Shown here one piece after another: positions 1-11,260 of a DNA stretch of 64,000 nucleotides. This stretch comes from Exobasidium rhododendri. Lineage: Eukaryota > Basidiomycota > Exobasidiomycetes > Exobasidiales > Exobasidiaceae. The stretch spans positions 1,116,001 to 1,180,000 of the forward strand of contig CP110632.1 in NCBI GenBank assembly GCA_026210745.1, given 5' to 3'. A model generated the notes under the pieces. That model had not been told where the DNA came from. It searched no databases and saw only the letters and a list, made by a program, of their open reading frames with translations. Each line of letters begins with the position of its first letter. Within the stretch, counting starts at the first letter, position 1. The translations under genes were made by a program, and so were the position numbers.

Positions 1-43
1 TGGTGAGTCTTTGCGATAGACGAGGAGTAAGCGTGCATTCTGA

Positions 44-333
44 CTATGACGTGCTGCAGTCTACTTTGGTGTCAGGATATACGGTGAAGCTGATCCAGAG
101 GGATGCAAGGTCGTTGAGCGCAAATAAAATACTGTCTCGATGGATCACTGCATATTCGTTTGCCAAGACAGGGTGGGAATCTATTTCCTGATCTCAGTTT
201 ATTTTGCACTGAGCTCAGTCGATGGATGAGAAAACTTACCTGGCTTTGTGAAATTTCTGCTTCGACGATGCTGATACTTGGCAGGTAGACCAAGACCGCA
301 TTGAGGAGGAGGAAAGGTACGTAGAATACTCTG
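44..333 (-). CDS. Possible 3' part of an unknown gene (partial)
   Basis: On the minus strand two exons join cleanly: 333..240 and 187..44, with an intron 239..188 (GTAAGT...CAG, 52 nt). Together they give about 78 codons ending in TAG at 46..44. The first exon encodes a hydrophobic stretch (FYVPFLLLNAVLVYLP), which may be a membrane segment, and the second a more polar tail. The upstream end looks like an acceptor (TTGCAG at 338-333), so a further 5' exon is probably needed, but I could not find one with an in-frame ATG. I do not recognise the protein. The call rests only on the splice sites and on the open frame across the join, so it could be fortuitous. Confidence 0.3.
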
Positions 334-704
334 CAAGTCATGTACTGGCTCAAGGCACGAATACTCCAGACAATGAGTAAACAAATTCATCAATGCATCC
401 CCACGAGCAGAACCCAGAAGGTCTCACGAAGCTGCGCCTGCTTCTGTCCGCCAGCAGGCGTATGGCGTGTGTCAAAAGCATCAGCGGCGTCAAAGACGGG
501 GGAAAAAGCGCGCTCTCATGGCGAACTTTGAGTTGAGGCGCCGCTCCTCCTCTCCTCATACGGGCATTCGGTCCTCTACTACAAAGGATGATTCCGTCGA
601 GAGGGCGATCTTGGTCTCCCCACCCTCCCTTCCCCTCTACCTACACAAAATTCACTTTTCTCCTCCTCCTTGATCTACACACGTCATCGCTCTCTCTCTC
701 TACG

Positions 705-1941
705 ATGAGATGCACAATTTCAACAAGAATCACAATCCTGCCTATGCTCTTCGTAGTCTCCTTTGCATCGAGTATCTCCCGCCTTCTCTCGTCCGGCGTG
801 TCCACTGGGGAACCATGGCCACTACATGACATAAGTGCTTTTCAAGACCCAGCACTCTACTCACAAGCAGTATTCTGCAACCCTCAACCGGGTGATCGGA
901 TCGTCGACGCAACGGTGTACTGGCGAGCAGGGGACGGAAGAGACGTTCCTACGATCTTCATCGCACATAGTCCATCAAGAGGGATTGTTGTCAGCTGCCA
1001 AGGCACCAACAAGACGGACAAGTATTCCGTGATGAATGTATGTGTCGTTTTTCCCGTTGTAGTATCTGCTGCTGCTGGTAGAGTATCTTCCTACTCAACC
1101 TCCCTTTCCTTACACACGACCCAACAGGACCTCCAGATCAAGCTCGACAATGCAGACGACAGATTCAACAAGTGTCTAGACCCAGACAGTGATATCCATC
1201 ATGGCTTCCAAGAGACTTGGGCTCACACTGCCGATGAAGTATTGACTCAAGTCCTGGGTCTCCTCGAAATCTTTCCAGATTCCCCTGTCCTGCTCACTGG
1301 ACACTCTCTCGGGGCGGCGTAAGTCTCTTTTTCTACGATTGCGTATGTGCGTGCTTTTCTCTCTTTCTCAAGTTAATATTATCTCCCACTGCAACAGCAT
1401 ATCGACCATCAATTATGTCTACTTGCGATGCAGTCTACCGCAAGCCAAAGTGTCTGCCATCGTCTTTGGTTGCCCTCGAGTAGGCGATGTCAATTTTGCC
1501 AATTCAGTCGACAAGCTCGCTGCAAGCAAAGGAAATTCCTACACACACATTGTCAATGCAAAGGACATGGTTCCTCACTTGCCACCAAGAGCTCTTTCGA
1601 GGAATTTACCTGGCTACTGGCGTCCGTCAGGCGAGATCTGGATCAAAGAGGTGAGTGAGCTTGAAGAAATGATGCGCGCTCCTCCCCTTAGCATACTTGG
1701 GCTGAATGAAAGAACCGCCGCGACACAGTCACATGGAATGCAAGCTGTTGTCTGTCCCGGACAGGAAAACTCACATTGCAGTGACCAATACCACCTCAAG
1801 GACACGCACTGGAGTGACCATTCAGGATACTACTTTAACGTCAACATTCATGGGAATAGGCGCAACGACGGATGCGACGCCGTGCAGAAGAAGCACGCCA
1901 AGTACAGACCAATCCTCCCACACCACTCCAAGCCAGCCTGA
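705..1941 (+). CDS. Secreted class 3 lipase / esterase
   Basis: Exons 705..1037, 1128..1318, 1398..1650 and 1729..1941 encode 329 aa. A hydrophobic N-terminus (about residues 8-28) looks like a signal peptide. The nucleophile elbow GHSLGAA (Ser about residue 171) ends exon 2, and the codon at that splice is completed by exon 3. The catalytic Asp is probably in NAKDMVPH and the catalytic His in DHSGYYF, giving the full triad of the fungal class 3 (Rhizomucor-type) alpha/beta-hydrolases, which cleave acyl esters such as triglycerides or feruloyl esters outside the cell. An in-frame extension upstream of 705 is rejected because the hydrophobic leader begins at this ATG and a CT-rich tract precedes it. 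Intron 1 (90 nt) has no stop in frame. The gene is convergent with VPS8, with 81 nt between stops. Substrate cannot be told from sequence. Confidence 0.88.
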
Positions 1942-2022
1942 CACGTACTCCTCGCAGGAATCTCCTCCTCCCTCTCTGTTTTCAAGCGCCTTTTGCATTA
2001 ATTCATCGTACTGTACATCAAG

Positions 2023-5000
2023 TCATTGTTCCTGCAGCATGTGGTCAGGAGCACACCGTCTATGCCATATTTCACCGCTCTTGAAGACGAGTAGTCTTTC
2101 GTCCTGTCCTGCTTCCTCATTCTCTTCGCTGTCGTCGTCGCCGTCGCTGCTGTCTTCCTCCTTTGCCGTCATGCTTTTGTTGATGCCAGGGTGCCCCACG
2201 TACCTTGCTTCGTCTGGAACGGCTGGTGTGGCAGAAAAGACGTCAATGGGATCCGTAGAATGGGATGATCTAACCGCTGCAAAGTAGTCATCTTCTTGGT
2301 GACTCAGGCCGTTCGTCCCGTTGTGATCTCCTCTCACGACGCCTTTTCCTTTGTCTAGCCGTGGATGCACTGGCGTCTCCAGGTAAGAAGGACTGTTCTT
2401 GACGACTTCCTTCCCTGACTTCCTCCCCTTTGTCTTTTTCGCCTTCCTCTTTGCCAACGTCACCAATCTCTTCTCTCCTATGCAGCTCATTCCACAGTAA
2501 TGGCAAACACTGTTGAGTGAAGCAGGCCTCCATCCAATACGCTGCTTTTGAGTCAACTCGACCAATTCACTGTAAACATCTCTGTCAAAGAGCCGATTAG
2601 TGATGGAAAGCAGTTCTTGACGGAGCTTGTTAGCCGCCATCATGCCGTCTGTAATGATTCGCACTTCAGCGTACGTGCTTCCCTCCTGATCAGACACGAG
2701 TTTCTGAAAGAGGGTCGAGAAGGAGACACTCTCAGCTGAAGTGGATGAAACGAAAGAAGACAGCGTGTCCTCTAATAAAGACCGACTGAAGGAGAAGCCA
2801 GAGCAATCACGAGTGTCATGCGTCAATTGAATGACGATCTTCAGTACATCAATCCACAACTCTTCTTGTACCCTCTCTGTGCAGATCCGAATCGCCATCT
2901 CCACAACCACGCGAATCTGCTCTTTGGCTTCTTGCAGCTCTTCCTCTTCTCGAGGATCGAGCGATACCGACACATCTGCTTCTGTGGATGCCCGAAGAAT
3001 CAATTTGCGCTCCGTAATGAACTGATCTACTTCCAGCAGACCGTCATGCGTCTGGCCGAGCCGGTCCTTGGCCCACAAGAACCCATCCATCACGCCTTCT
3101 TCCCGTGTTACCTCGACGACGTGGTGCAAATCAAAGTAGTCTGCCCCTCGCTCGTCCAGAGAGCTGACCAGAAGGTTTGGCTCAAGGGAGCAGATCAAGG
3201 AGATGTAGAGATCACGGATATCGTCATGAACGCCTACCGCCTGCTTCCTCGGCAAGTCTATGAACGCTCGAACGTATGCCAATTGACGGTGAGGCGACCG
3301 GTCGAGCTGTTGTATCGCTTCCAACTCCTTGGCTGGGAAGTACCTCTGTACCATCGTGACACATCGCTTCACATCTACGTCGATAAGGCTGGGAAGAGCG
3401 TGCAGCACTATATTTTGCACTTTCGCATCCTTTTTGGACTTCCTAAGCACGTCAATTACGTCGTCGAGTGTTGCATCACTGAGGCCAGGACTGGTGACTA
3501 TCATTTGCGCCAATTTGTCCCACTTGCCCTCCATTCGATACACTCGACGGAGTATGTCGTAGAAGCCTGCTCTTTCGAATTGCTGCAGCATTGCAGAAGT
3601 ATGAGGGGGCTTGTACGCACTGAGTAAGCACTCGAGTGCAAATTGACGATCCTCTAGCGTTCCTTGCTCTTCTTCGACACCGCCGTCAGCACCCTCTCGA
3701 TCACCATCTACGACGACAGACAATGTCACCAAGAGCTTCTCTACCTGCTCGACACCCAGCTGTATGAATTGAGGAAACTTTGGCGCATTCCGCGCTATGA
3801 AGATTGCGACAAAGATTTGACCGGCTCCTGGAGCGTCGAGCAGCTCAAACAAGATGGAGACAATATCTTGACGGGTCATGTCTCCTTCATCAAGCCACGA
3901 GTCTTCGAACGCATTATCAAGTGCATCCAGTAAGGCCTCTGCATCAAACTGTAACAGCAACGTAAGATACGGAAAAGTTGGTTCGCTGGACCCCTCTTCA
4001 TCATCCTTGGTCAAGATTAGCTTTCCACCTGCACCTGGCGGCCAGATGATACAGCGACCGGAAAAAATGAAAGAGTAAAGAGAAGATCGAGCCGAGTCTG
4101 CCTCTTGCTCTTCTAGCTTTTCGCGATTGGGGTATGTGAGACCGACGAGCGAGATGGAGAGGTAAGACATGATTCGGTAGGCGTCTCCGTCCCTCGTCTT
4201 GATCAGGGGAATCACTTCGACGATCGGTCCGACAAAGTCATGAAGTGATTTGGTGTATATGTGTATGACAGCGTCGTACAAGCCTTGCTCCAGGCAGAGA
4301 CTGATTGCCTGATCCAAGTCGAGGCAAGTTGGATCCACGTTCCAGATGATCCTTTCTGCTAGATCGAACCTCTTTTGCTTCGTCCGAACGGTGATGAGAC
4401 GTTGCACAACAGGGATAGGTAGTACTTTCATCTGGCCACCCACGATGAAGTCTTCCATTTGATCTGCAAAGATTGCTTCGATGCCTGTTTCCGAGTAGAC
4501 ATCGAATAGCTCCTCGAACAAGAATGAAGAATCATCAAGAGCCAGTGATGCCTGTGCACATACACGAGCGAGCCCTTCAAAGAGGGGCGTCCTGTCTACT
4601 CCGCCCCTTTGATCTGCCATGTCATCTTTCATTCGATCTTCCGAAAAGACATAGCTAGTAGAAGCTCTCATCAATTCTACCAGACGAGAACGTAGTATGG
4701 GCTTTTGATCGACGAACGCTTCCGGCAGACCAACACGAGAGCCTCCGGTCGCTCCTCCTTCTTGTAAAAGAGAAGTCGTCAGCTCAATTGCCCCCAAAAA
4801 GTTCCCAGTCGAGACGAGAGCGAGGATGCGATCAGCCCATGAAACTAGATTGGAAGCAATGACCTCCTTCGAGGTCAAGAGAAACAAGATGTTCTTGTTC
4901 GACTTGAGGCTGCCGACACTCGTAGGCATGACTGTTCGGCCTTCTATTTTTTGCTCAGCCCAGGTATTACTTGCCAGCTTCATGATTGTTTGTTCCTCGG

Positions 5001-6540
5001 TACACTTCCCCACTCGGACATCGTACAAGCTTAATTTGGAGTTGGACGATATCACCAAGAATTCAGGGGAGAGCCATTGGATTGCTTCAATGACCTCTGT
5101 ATGTTTCCAGCTCCATCTCCTTTCTTCCACAATAGAGACGGAAGAATTCTCCTTTAGAGAGACTAGCTTCAAGAAGCGCAGATGCCTTCCAAACGAGAAT
5201 GCCAAGGTTGGCTGAATCATCCCCGTACTCGAAGTGATAGAAGAAGGCAAAGACGCAATCGTGCATGGTATCCAAGCCAGACAACCAGCTATCGCCTCTC
5301 TATCCTTGTCTGGCGTTATATGCCTATACCATGTCCTTGCTGTCGGTTTCAGACCTACAAGAACCATCTTTGACGGGGTTAGAAGAGCGACAAAATTGTT
5401 GGCATCCGAGCTGTGCTGAACAGATCCAAGAGGTAAGGTAGCCATCCCTAGTATGATGAGTTTTCTAGTGCGACTTTCGTCTGTTAGGTCTGGATACCTG
5501 CCTAGTATACGAAGAGTATCGTTGCTAGAAACGCCTAAGATCTTACCAAGGCTGTGATAGAAGCTCAAGCCGAACTCATCCGCCGATACGATAGCAGTAT
5601 GTCTGATACCCACGAACCCAAGGTGTAAGATCTTACTTCCTTGCAGATGACCTTCACTACGCCCTTGTGCAACAGAGTGAGGGGCGACAGGTGGTACGTG
5701 TCGAGCAGGACCGGAGATCTTCCTCACGTCGTAGAGAAAGATGTGGCCCAAGGACGTACCAAGAGCCAGGAATGTCTTGTCGGATGAGAAGGCGACAGCA
5801 GTAATTGAGCCTTCCACAGATATAGCTCCTATCCATCCCTTGCTACGATCAAACAAGCCCACCTTACCCTCATGGGTACCGACAGCCAGAATACCTCCCG
5901 CAACTGCCATAACAGTAGGACTTCCTTCTTGATTGTTGAGGGTACACACTCTGGACAAACGAAGGAAGGACCGATTAAGTACTTCGTGATCGACATCCTT
6001 TCCAAAGCTGTCATGGGAAGGGGTACCATTGGCAGCGGAAGCCTTTCCGTTTCCGCCTGCTTCTCCAAACGGCGGCAGCATCCATCCCAAACGGGCACTC
6101 CCATCATCGGAGAGGATACTAGGCGAATGGGACATCCCTTGACCTGGCGAATCTATCAGTGAATCAGCAATATCAGGGCGCAGCGAACGTAGTCTCCGAG
6201 GGGTGGGGAACTGCCAAGGTCGAATAGGTCGCAAAGAGAGACTCGATATCGATGAACCTGCTTCTGTCGCAAAAGAATGATCCCCTGCACGATGCATACC
6301 ATTTCCCATTTCACTGACTTCGTCATCTGCTTCGTCGTGATGGTCGCCATTTGCTTGGCTTTCTTTGTCCCGTTCTTCGGCTGGGCCGGCTTCCGGTTCC
6401 TCGTCACTGCCTAGCACATCGGCCAGAGCTTTGGAATAGCTCGACACGCCATCGTCGTCTATCGCGTATGGTTCGACGTCGTGAGTGCCGTCGCTCATGA
6501 CACTGTCATACTGCTTCCGGTAGTCGTCTTCGCCGTCCAT
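2023..6540 (-). CDS. VPS8: CORVET subunit Vps8
   Basis: A single uninterrupted frame of 1505 aa starts at ATG 6540. The acidic, disordered N-terminus (about 1-165) is followed by a beta-propeller-like region (about 170-560; repeats such as VGLFDRSKGW and HIFLYDVRK). A long alpha-solenoid follows and contains the Vps8 core (AVIHIYTKSLHDFVGP, about residue 760). A degenerate RING-like end has CHYCGMSC near 1345 and WHRRC near 1493. Vps8 is the Rab5-binding subunit of the CORVET tethering complex, which drives early endosome fusion. The length is close to or above the usual 1200-1450 aa, the excess lying in low-complexity acidic segments. The C-terminal metal-binding half is spread over about 150 residues, so whether it still binds zinc is uncertain. 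Several long plus-strand frames here (for example 2818-3627) are shadows. Confidence 0.93.
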   Translation of the reverse strand: MDGEDDYRKQYDSVMSDGTHDVEPYAIDDDGVSSYSKALADVLGSDEEPEAGPAEERDKESQANGDHHDEADDEVSEMGNGMHRAGDHSFATEAGSSISSLSLRPIRPWQFPTPRRLRSLRPDIADSLIDSPGQGMSHSPSILSDDGSARLGWMLPPFGEAGGNGKASAANGTPSHDSFGKDVDHEVLNRSFLRLSRVCTLNNQEGSPTVMAVAGGILAVGTHEGKVGLFDRSKGWIGAISVEGSITAVAFSSDKTFLALGTSLGHIFLYDVRKISGPARHVPPVAPHSVAQGRSEGHLQGSKILHLGFVGIRHTAIVSADEFGLSFYHSLGKILGVSSNDTLRILGRYPDLTDESRTRKLIILGMATLPLGSVQHSSDANNFVALLTPSKMVLVGLKPTARTWYRHITPDKDREAIAGCLAWIPCTIASLPSSITSSTGMIQPTLAFSFGRHLRFLKLVSLKENSSVSIVEERRWSWKHTEVIEAIQWLSPEFLVISSNSKLSLYDVRVGKCTEEQTIMKLASNTWAEQKIEGRTVMPTSVGSLKSNKNILFLLTSKEVIASNLVSWADRILALVSTGNFLGAIELTTSLLQEGGATGGSRVGLPEAFVDQKPILRSRLVELMRASTSYVFSEDRMKDDMADQRGGVDRTPLFEGLARVCAQASLALDDSSFLFEELFDVYSETGIEAIFADQMEDFIVGGQMKVLPIPVVQRLITVRTKQKRFDLAERIIWNVDPTCLDLDQAISLCLEQGLYDAVIHIYTKSLHDFVGPIVEVIPLIKTRDGDAYRIMSYLSISLVGLTYPNREKLEEQEADSARSSLYSFIFSGRCIIWPPGAGGKLILTKDDEEGSSEPTFPYLTLLLQFDAEALLDALDNAFEDSWLDEGDMTRQDIVSILFELLDAPGAGQIFVAIFIARNAPKFPQFIQLGVEQVEKLLVTLSVVVDGDREGADGGVEEEQGTLEDRQFALECLLSAYKPPHTSAMLQQFERAGFYDILRRVYRMEGKWDKLAQMIVTSPGLSDATLDDVIDVLRKSKKDAKVQNIVLHALPSLIDVDVKRCVTMVQRYFPAKELEAIQQLDRSPHRQLAYVRAFIDLPRKQAVGVHDDIRDLYISLICSLEPNLLVSSLDERGADYFDLHHVVEVTREEGVMDGFLWAKDRLGQTHDGLLEVDQFITERKLILRASTEADVSVSLDPREEEELQEAKEQIRVVVEMAIRICTERVQEELWIDVLKIVIQLTHDTRDCSGFSFSRSLLEDTLSSFVSSTSAESVSFSTLFQKLVSDQEGSTYAEVRIITDGMMAANKLRQELLSITNRLFDRDVYSELVELTQKQRIGWRPASLNSVCHYCGMSCIGEKRLVTLAKRKAKKTKGRKSGKEVVKNSPSYLETPVHPRLDKGKGVVRGDHNGTNGLSHQEDDYFAAVRSSHSTDPIDVFSATPAVPDEARYVGHPGINKSMTAKEEDSSDGDDDSEENEEAGQDERLLVFKSGEIWHRRCAPDHMLQEQ

Positions 6541-6783
6541 ATGGAGTAGTTACCTCCTCATCTAGAGTGAGGTCATCGAGCGTGTAGGTTCTGCTCTAGA
6601 GCATACAGGAGTGGTATACGGGTGAGAAAGTGAGGAGGCGGAAACCTTCCAGGGAAATGATGGCGCACAGACTACTACACGTGTGTTACTTTTTCGATTT
6701 CATCTCCCTGAATTGGTGATGGTGAGCGATCGTGAAACCAGCCGTCAGACATCTTCTGCCTGAACGATCCTTTGCACCCGCTC

Positions 6784-8092
6784 ATGTCTGCACAGAATGG
6801 ACCTTCGGCAAAATTCTCACATCTGTCGACAACGTTCTCAGATCAAGACTCATCCTATCTACGGACGCCTCCGGACTTCCTAATTGTGGTGTTTGATTTG
6901 GACCCGTATGCTTGGGCTGGGAAAGAGGGCAGAGATGTAGGCCTAGAAGCTCTGCAGAGGGCAGCTGAGGATGTGTGCATCTTTCTGAATGCTCACACTG
7001 CACTGCGTCATGATAATGCTTGTGCTGTATATGCAGCTGGTAGAAGCAGAGGGTGAGCGCCAGGCTCATGGCTCAACCAATTCCGATCATCTTGGCTTGC
7101 TGACTCTTCTTACCAACGACAGATCGCTCGTCTTCAGCAATGCACCGTCTGCGTCTCAACCTGCCATCGAATCCTCGCTTCCCGATGCAAACACATACCA
7201 GCCTTTCAAAACCATCAGTGACGCTGTGCTGAACGGATTCCGTACCCATCTTCTCGAAGCCAAAGATGAGCTTTCGAGCCTTCCTTCGCAAGGGGTCGTG
7301 TCTGCGCTATCTCAGGCTTTGTGTCACATCAATCGCCTCAACCTGAGCACCTCAAATGGTGGGGGAGAGGAAGATCGCAAGACCGCAAGTACCAGAGCTT
7401 TTCAGAGCAGAGTGTTGATTCTGACAGCCTCGCCAGATTCTTCAAGTCAGTATGTATCTATCATGAATTGTATCTTTGGGGCACAGAAGAAGGTGAGCAG
7501 GGAGAGGTACGGAAAGCCAGTGTGAAACACTCGCATGGTTCTGAAGTCCTACTTCATCCTTCAAGGGTGTCCTCGTCGACGTCTGTAAGCTATTTGGAGG
7601 GAGTGACAGCGTCTTTCTCCAGCAAGCTTCTCATTTGACTGGCGGCATTTACTTTCGTCTTGAGGCTGTCACTGGTCTGCTGCAGACTCTCATGGTGAGT
7701 GCCCCATATCTGTGTGCGGTTCAGCAGATAACTAGTATCCGTCCTGACACACTTCGTCCACGACAGACTGCATTTCTTGCTTCGCCGTCTATTCGGAGTC
7801 GAATTCGATTGCCAGCCAACGATGATGTCGACTTTCGAGCTGCCTGCTTCTGTCATGGCACCGTCGTAGACGTCGGCTATGTCTGTTCGGTCTGTCTGAG
7901 TAGTGAGTTGCTGACAAATAGGGCCTACATGCTCGGCAGCGGCAATCGAAGTTGAGCCGCTCACCGCAAATTTCCCTCGTTCTTTTGTCAGTCTTTTGTG
8001 ATCCTATCGAGCGGTGTCACACTTGCCGAGCTGTCTTTCCCAAGCGGACTTTACTTCGCTTCCAAGACGAGATCAAGGCGCTGAAGGTGTAG
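6784..8092 (+). CDS. TFB4: TFIIH core subunit Tfb4 (p34)
   Basis: Exons 6784..7052, 7123..7492, 7566..7694, 7767..7902 and 7992..8092 encode 334 aa. The von Willebrand-A-like fold begins with FLIVVFDLDPYAW and continues with LILTASPDSSSQYVSIMN. The block FLQQASHLTGGIYFRL and the zinc-binding tail (VCSVC, then CHTC split across the last intron) are characteristic of p34/Tfb4. Tfb4 is part of the TFIIH core that acts in Pol II initiation and nucleotide excision repair, paired with Ssl1. The start is the first true ATG of the frame. It is divergent from VPS8 across 243 nt. Intron 3 (7695..7766, 72 nt) is in frame without a stop, so retention would insert 24 residues just before the zinc domain. 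Confidence 0.93.
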
Positions 8093-8422
8093 CACGCTTG
8101 CTTGTAGGGATTGCTTGGCTTGACCCGAACGCCCCTTCAAAAGGGTACGATCGTTGCCAATGCGGGCGCAAGTGGGGAGGCGTACGTAGACTTTTGTGAC
8201 GATGGGCGCCCTTCATCGGTCGCAATTGGCGCTCAGGCCTTTTGCCGAAGATGGAACACAGTCAGTCAGCCACTCGTTCTGAGCAATTGGACGAGTCCTT
8301 CGTTGAAAAGGAGGGTCGAGGGACGTCGCCGTTGTGTCCCTCCTTCTCTTGCAATCAAGTCGTCTTTCTCCCATAATCTCTGCCACCGCCCACTCCTCCT
8401 CCTCCTCCATCTCTCCTATCAA
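8093..8422 (+). promoter_or_regulatory. Upstream region of the catalase gene
   Basis: No gene was found between TFB4 and the catalase ATG. The frame before 8423 stays open from 8111 but lacks protein-like character. The last 40 nt are CT-rich (tandem CTC from about 8390), which is common just before fungal start codons. No clear TATA box was seen. Confidence 0.35.
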
Positions 8423-10317
8423 ATGAAGGCAAAGAAACTTTTTTCTCTCATTGTGATCGGCATCGCCATCTCATGTTCAGTATTCGCTGATGCATACACC
8501 ATCCCGGCTCCCGCACGCTTGCTCAAACGAGCGACTATTGCCACCCAAGAATTCTTCTCCAACTTGCGAGGAAAGCAAGACGAATCGATTATGGACGCCG
8601 ATCAATTGCCATTCACGACCGAGAACGGAGCACCCGCTTCTTCCTACTATGCCGTTCACAGAGCAGGAATAGACGGTCCGCTTACATTTGCGAGTACGAA
8701 TCTCTTTGACACTTTGGCAAGACAGAATCGAGAGAGACTGCCCGAACGCACAGTCCATGCTCGTGGGTGGGGTGCGCATGGCACTCTAGAGATCACAAGT
8801 GACTTTGCATCCAAGTACTCCATGGCTGACGTCTTCACAAAGGGCACCACAACCTCCACCACTTGTCGCTTCTCCACGGTTGGAGGTAGAGCAGGCAGTC
8901 CAGATGTGGCCAGAGATCCGAGAGGCTTTGCGTGTAAATTCAGGACAAAGCACGGTATCTTGGACTGGGTCTTCAACAACACGCCCATCTTCTTCATTCG
9001 TGACCCCGCCAAGTTCCCTGTCTTTATACATGTGAGCAGTGGAGCCGTGTAGTGTGGTATCTTGATCACTGACTCCCTCCCTTCTTTCCCCACCCGCCCT
9101 TCCCCAGACGCAAAAGGTCAGTCCAGGAACAAAATCAAATAACCTTGAGAAGCTTTTGCTGACCCTGCAACCTTACGCTACTTCTACAGACTCTTCCCCA
9201 GAACAATCTGCGGTCCAAGGACATGGTGTTTGACTACCTGTGGCAGAATCCTGAATCGGCTCAACAATTCATGCGGCTCTTCTCGCCTTTGGGCACCCCT
9301 GCCTCGTCTCGGTTCATGAATGGTTGGAGTGGTCATACGTATCGCCTAGTCCGAGAAGATGGATCGTGGGTGTATGTCAAAGTCCTACTAGAGAGCAACC
9401 AGGGTGTCCAAAACTTCACCGCCGCAGACTCTACTCGTATCGGTGGTGAGAATCAAGAGCATGCCACGGAAGATTTGTTTGAAGCGATCGAAAGGGGCGA
9501 GCATCCCTCTTGGACAATCAAGATGGCTATCAAGACAGAACAGGAAGCCCGTGACTACCGTTTCTCTGTCTTTGACTTGACAAAGGACTGGTTCGATGCA
9601 GAGTGGAACGAAGTGGGGAAGTTGACATTGAATCAGAACCCGAATAATTACCATGAAGAAATTGAACAGGCACATTTCTCACCCTCGAACATGGTACCTG
9701 GGTGGAGAGAATCAGAAGATCCGGTCCTGCAAGCACGATTGTTCAGCTACAACGATGCTGCTCGTCATCGCATAGGAGCAAATTATCTTTCGATCCCAGT
9801 CAATTGCCCCTTTGCTTCGGCCACTTTCAACAGGGACGGTCACATGTCAGTGGACGGGAACGCTGGAAGACAGCCTAATTATCCTTCTTCACTTGGATCG
9901 TATCAGCTTGCCGCTCCATTTGCTGTCATGGAGTCCAAGCTGCAATCCAAAGGTCACCACATCATGTGGGAGAGCAAAATGACAGACCTTGACTATGAAC
10001 AGCCAGTGAGTGGCGGCAACAGAGAGTGTCTCTAAACGTAGAACATGCTACTGACTCAGAGGGACAGCGTTACTTCTGGGACACTCTACTCGATGACGAG
10101 GGTCGAAAGCTAATGGCAGAGAACTTTGCCGACGCATTGATGCAGGTGAGTGGGATAGGCGCAGAGATTTCCTCGTTCCGTTTCCCACTAATGTCTTTGT
10201 TTGTTGAAACATCCCCAGGTGAAACAAGACAAGGTAGTCGACAATGTGCTTCAACTATTCGGCAAGATACACGAGGACTTTGCGGCTGCTGTTGCATCTA
10301 ATCTCAAGCGAGCATGA
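8423..10317 (+). CDS. Secreted heme catalase
   Basis: Exons 8423..9031, 9108..9116, 9190..10005, 10062..10145 and 10219..10317 encode 538 aa. A signal peptide (about 1-24) is followed by a short propeptide-like stretch with LLKR. Catalytic His lies in TVHARGWGAHG, the distal Asn in NNTPIFFIRDP, and the proximal heme-ligand Tyr in RLFSYNDAARHR, so the enzyme should be active in dismutating hydrogen peroxide outside the cell or in the wall. Exon 2 is only 9 nt (ACGCAAAAG, residues T-Q-K). It is required because catalases read F-I-H-T-Q-K at this point. The fourth exon begins after CAGAG rather than the nearer CAG, because only that join keeps the frame. The length fits the small-subunit catalase clade. 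Confidence 0.92.
9108..9116 (+). other. 9-nt microexon of the catalase gene
   Basis: ACGCAAAAG lies between a CCCCAG acceptor (ends 9107) and a GTCAGT donor (starts 9117). The flanking introns are 76 and 73 nt. It encodes T-Q-K, which restores the catalase FIHTQK motif. Skipping would keep frame but delete three conserved residues. Confidence 0.85.
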
Positions 10318-10461
10318 TCTCCAGCCTTTCCTTCTGATTAGTTCTGTGCTGTGGAGCTGTGCATCAATAAGTACGCTGTCTAAATACTGCAATGAAGCTT
10401 ATGCGCAAATACACGGCATCTATGTAAGACTGTGGGACCATGGTGGCAGAGGAGGCTATCT

Positions 10462-11260
10462 TTACCTGGATTTGACACCCTTGCTTGGCCGCCAAAAGCC
10501 AAAGAAGATGCCGAAGATGATGGCGAGTATGAAACAGTTGAAGCCGATGAGGTTCTTGATGAAGACGACAACTTGCTCTCCTCCCGGGATGATACCAAAC
10601 GGCAGACTGAAAAGAGGGCAGAAAATATCCTGCGTCAGTGAGAGGTTCCACTAAGAGAGAGTGCACTGTGCCTTTCTTCTCACATCTGCGGCTGGTAGTA
10701 GTCCTCCTGTCGCGATACGTAGTATAGACCATCGTCTCCTACCCGCAAAAAGAGGACAGTGACGATACTGTTTGGAGTAGATTGCTGGACGTCAGTACAC
10801 TCTCGTCGTTGACACTCCACATCCCGACTGCACTCCCCCTCAACAACTCACCGGGCAGGACGCGCAAGGAAGGGAAGGATGGTAGGTCGTAACGTTTGGG
10901 TCATGTCAAGGAAAAGTTCGTTCTTCTCCTTGTCGAAAGCAGAGCTGTGCACCACTATGCTTGAATTTGACATGACCCGAAGCCACTGATACACCTGCAG
11001 CAGGCCCAAGTCTCTGGACTGTGAGAAGGTACAAAATGATAAGCATGCATCCCCGTACTTTTCCCATTCTATTGTTGTTTGCGATGTAGGGAGGTGCGCT
11101 TCCCACTCACGCCATTACGACTGGCAACCGAACACAGAGCATGGTCGAAGCTTGCATCGGGGGTAAAGTACCTCTTGACGGCCAGCAATTGCTCAGTTGC
11201 ATCTTTGGCCTCCACGAGAGAGCCGACCACTCCAGCAATTTCTCGGGAAGGATCTTGCAT
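10462..11260 (-). CDS. SigF-like NTF2-like domain protein, copy 1
   Basis: Exons, in order of reading, 11260..11111, 11018..10852, 10767..10684 and 10606..10462 encode 181 aa. The order of motifs is MQDPSREIAGVV, YFTPDASFDHALCSV, VYQWLRVMS, FLDMTQTLRP, IVTVLFLR, SRQEDYY and LPFGIIPGGE. A hydrophobic C-terminal segment (FILAIIFGIFFGF) then ends in WRP. This matches, from memory, the basidiomycete proteins annotated as SigF-like with an NTF2-like fold. The cone-shaped NTF2 part may bind a small ligand, and the C-terminal helix would anchor it to a membrane. No reaction is known to me. A paralogue lies 6.4 kb away in opposite orientation (17616-18514). The gene is convergent with catalase, 144 nt apart. 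Confidence 0.8.

Noticed and set aside
2818-3627. 269-codon open frame on the plus strand
   Set aside because: Entirely antisense to VPS8; no motif, and the VPS8 protein is unmistakable.
8111-8422. Open extension upstream of the catalase ATG
   Set aside because: Lacks protein-like character, and the signal peptide starts at 8423.
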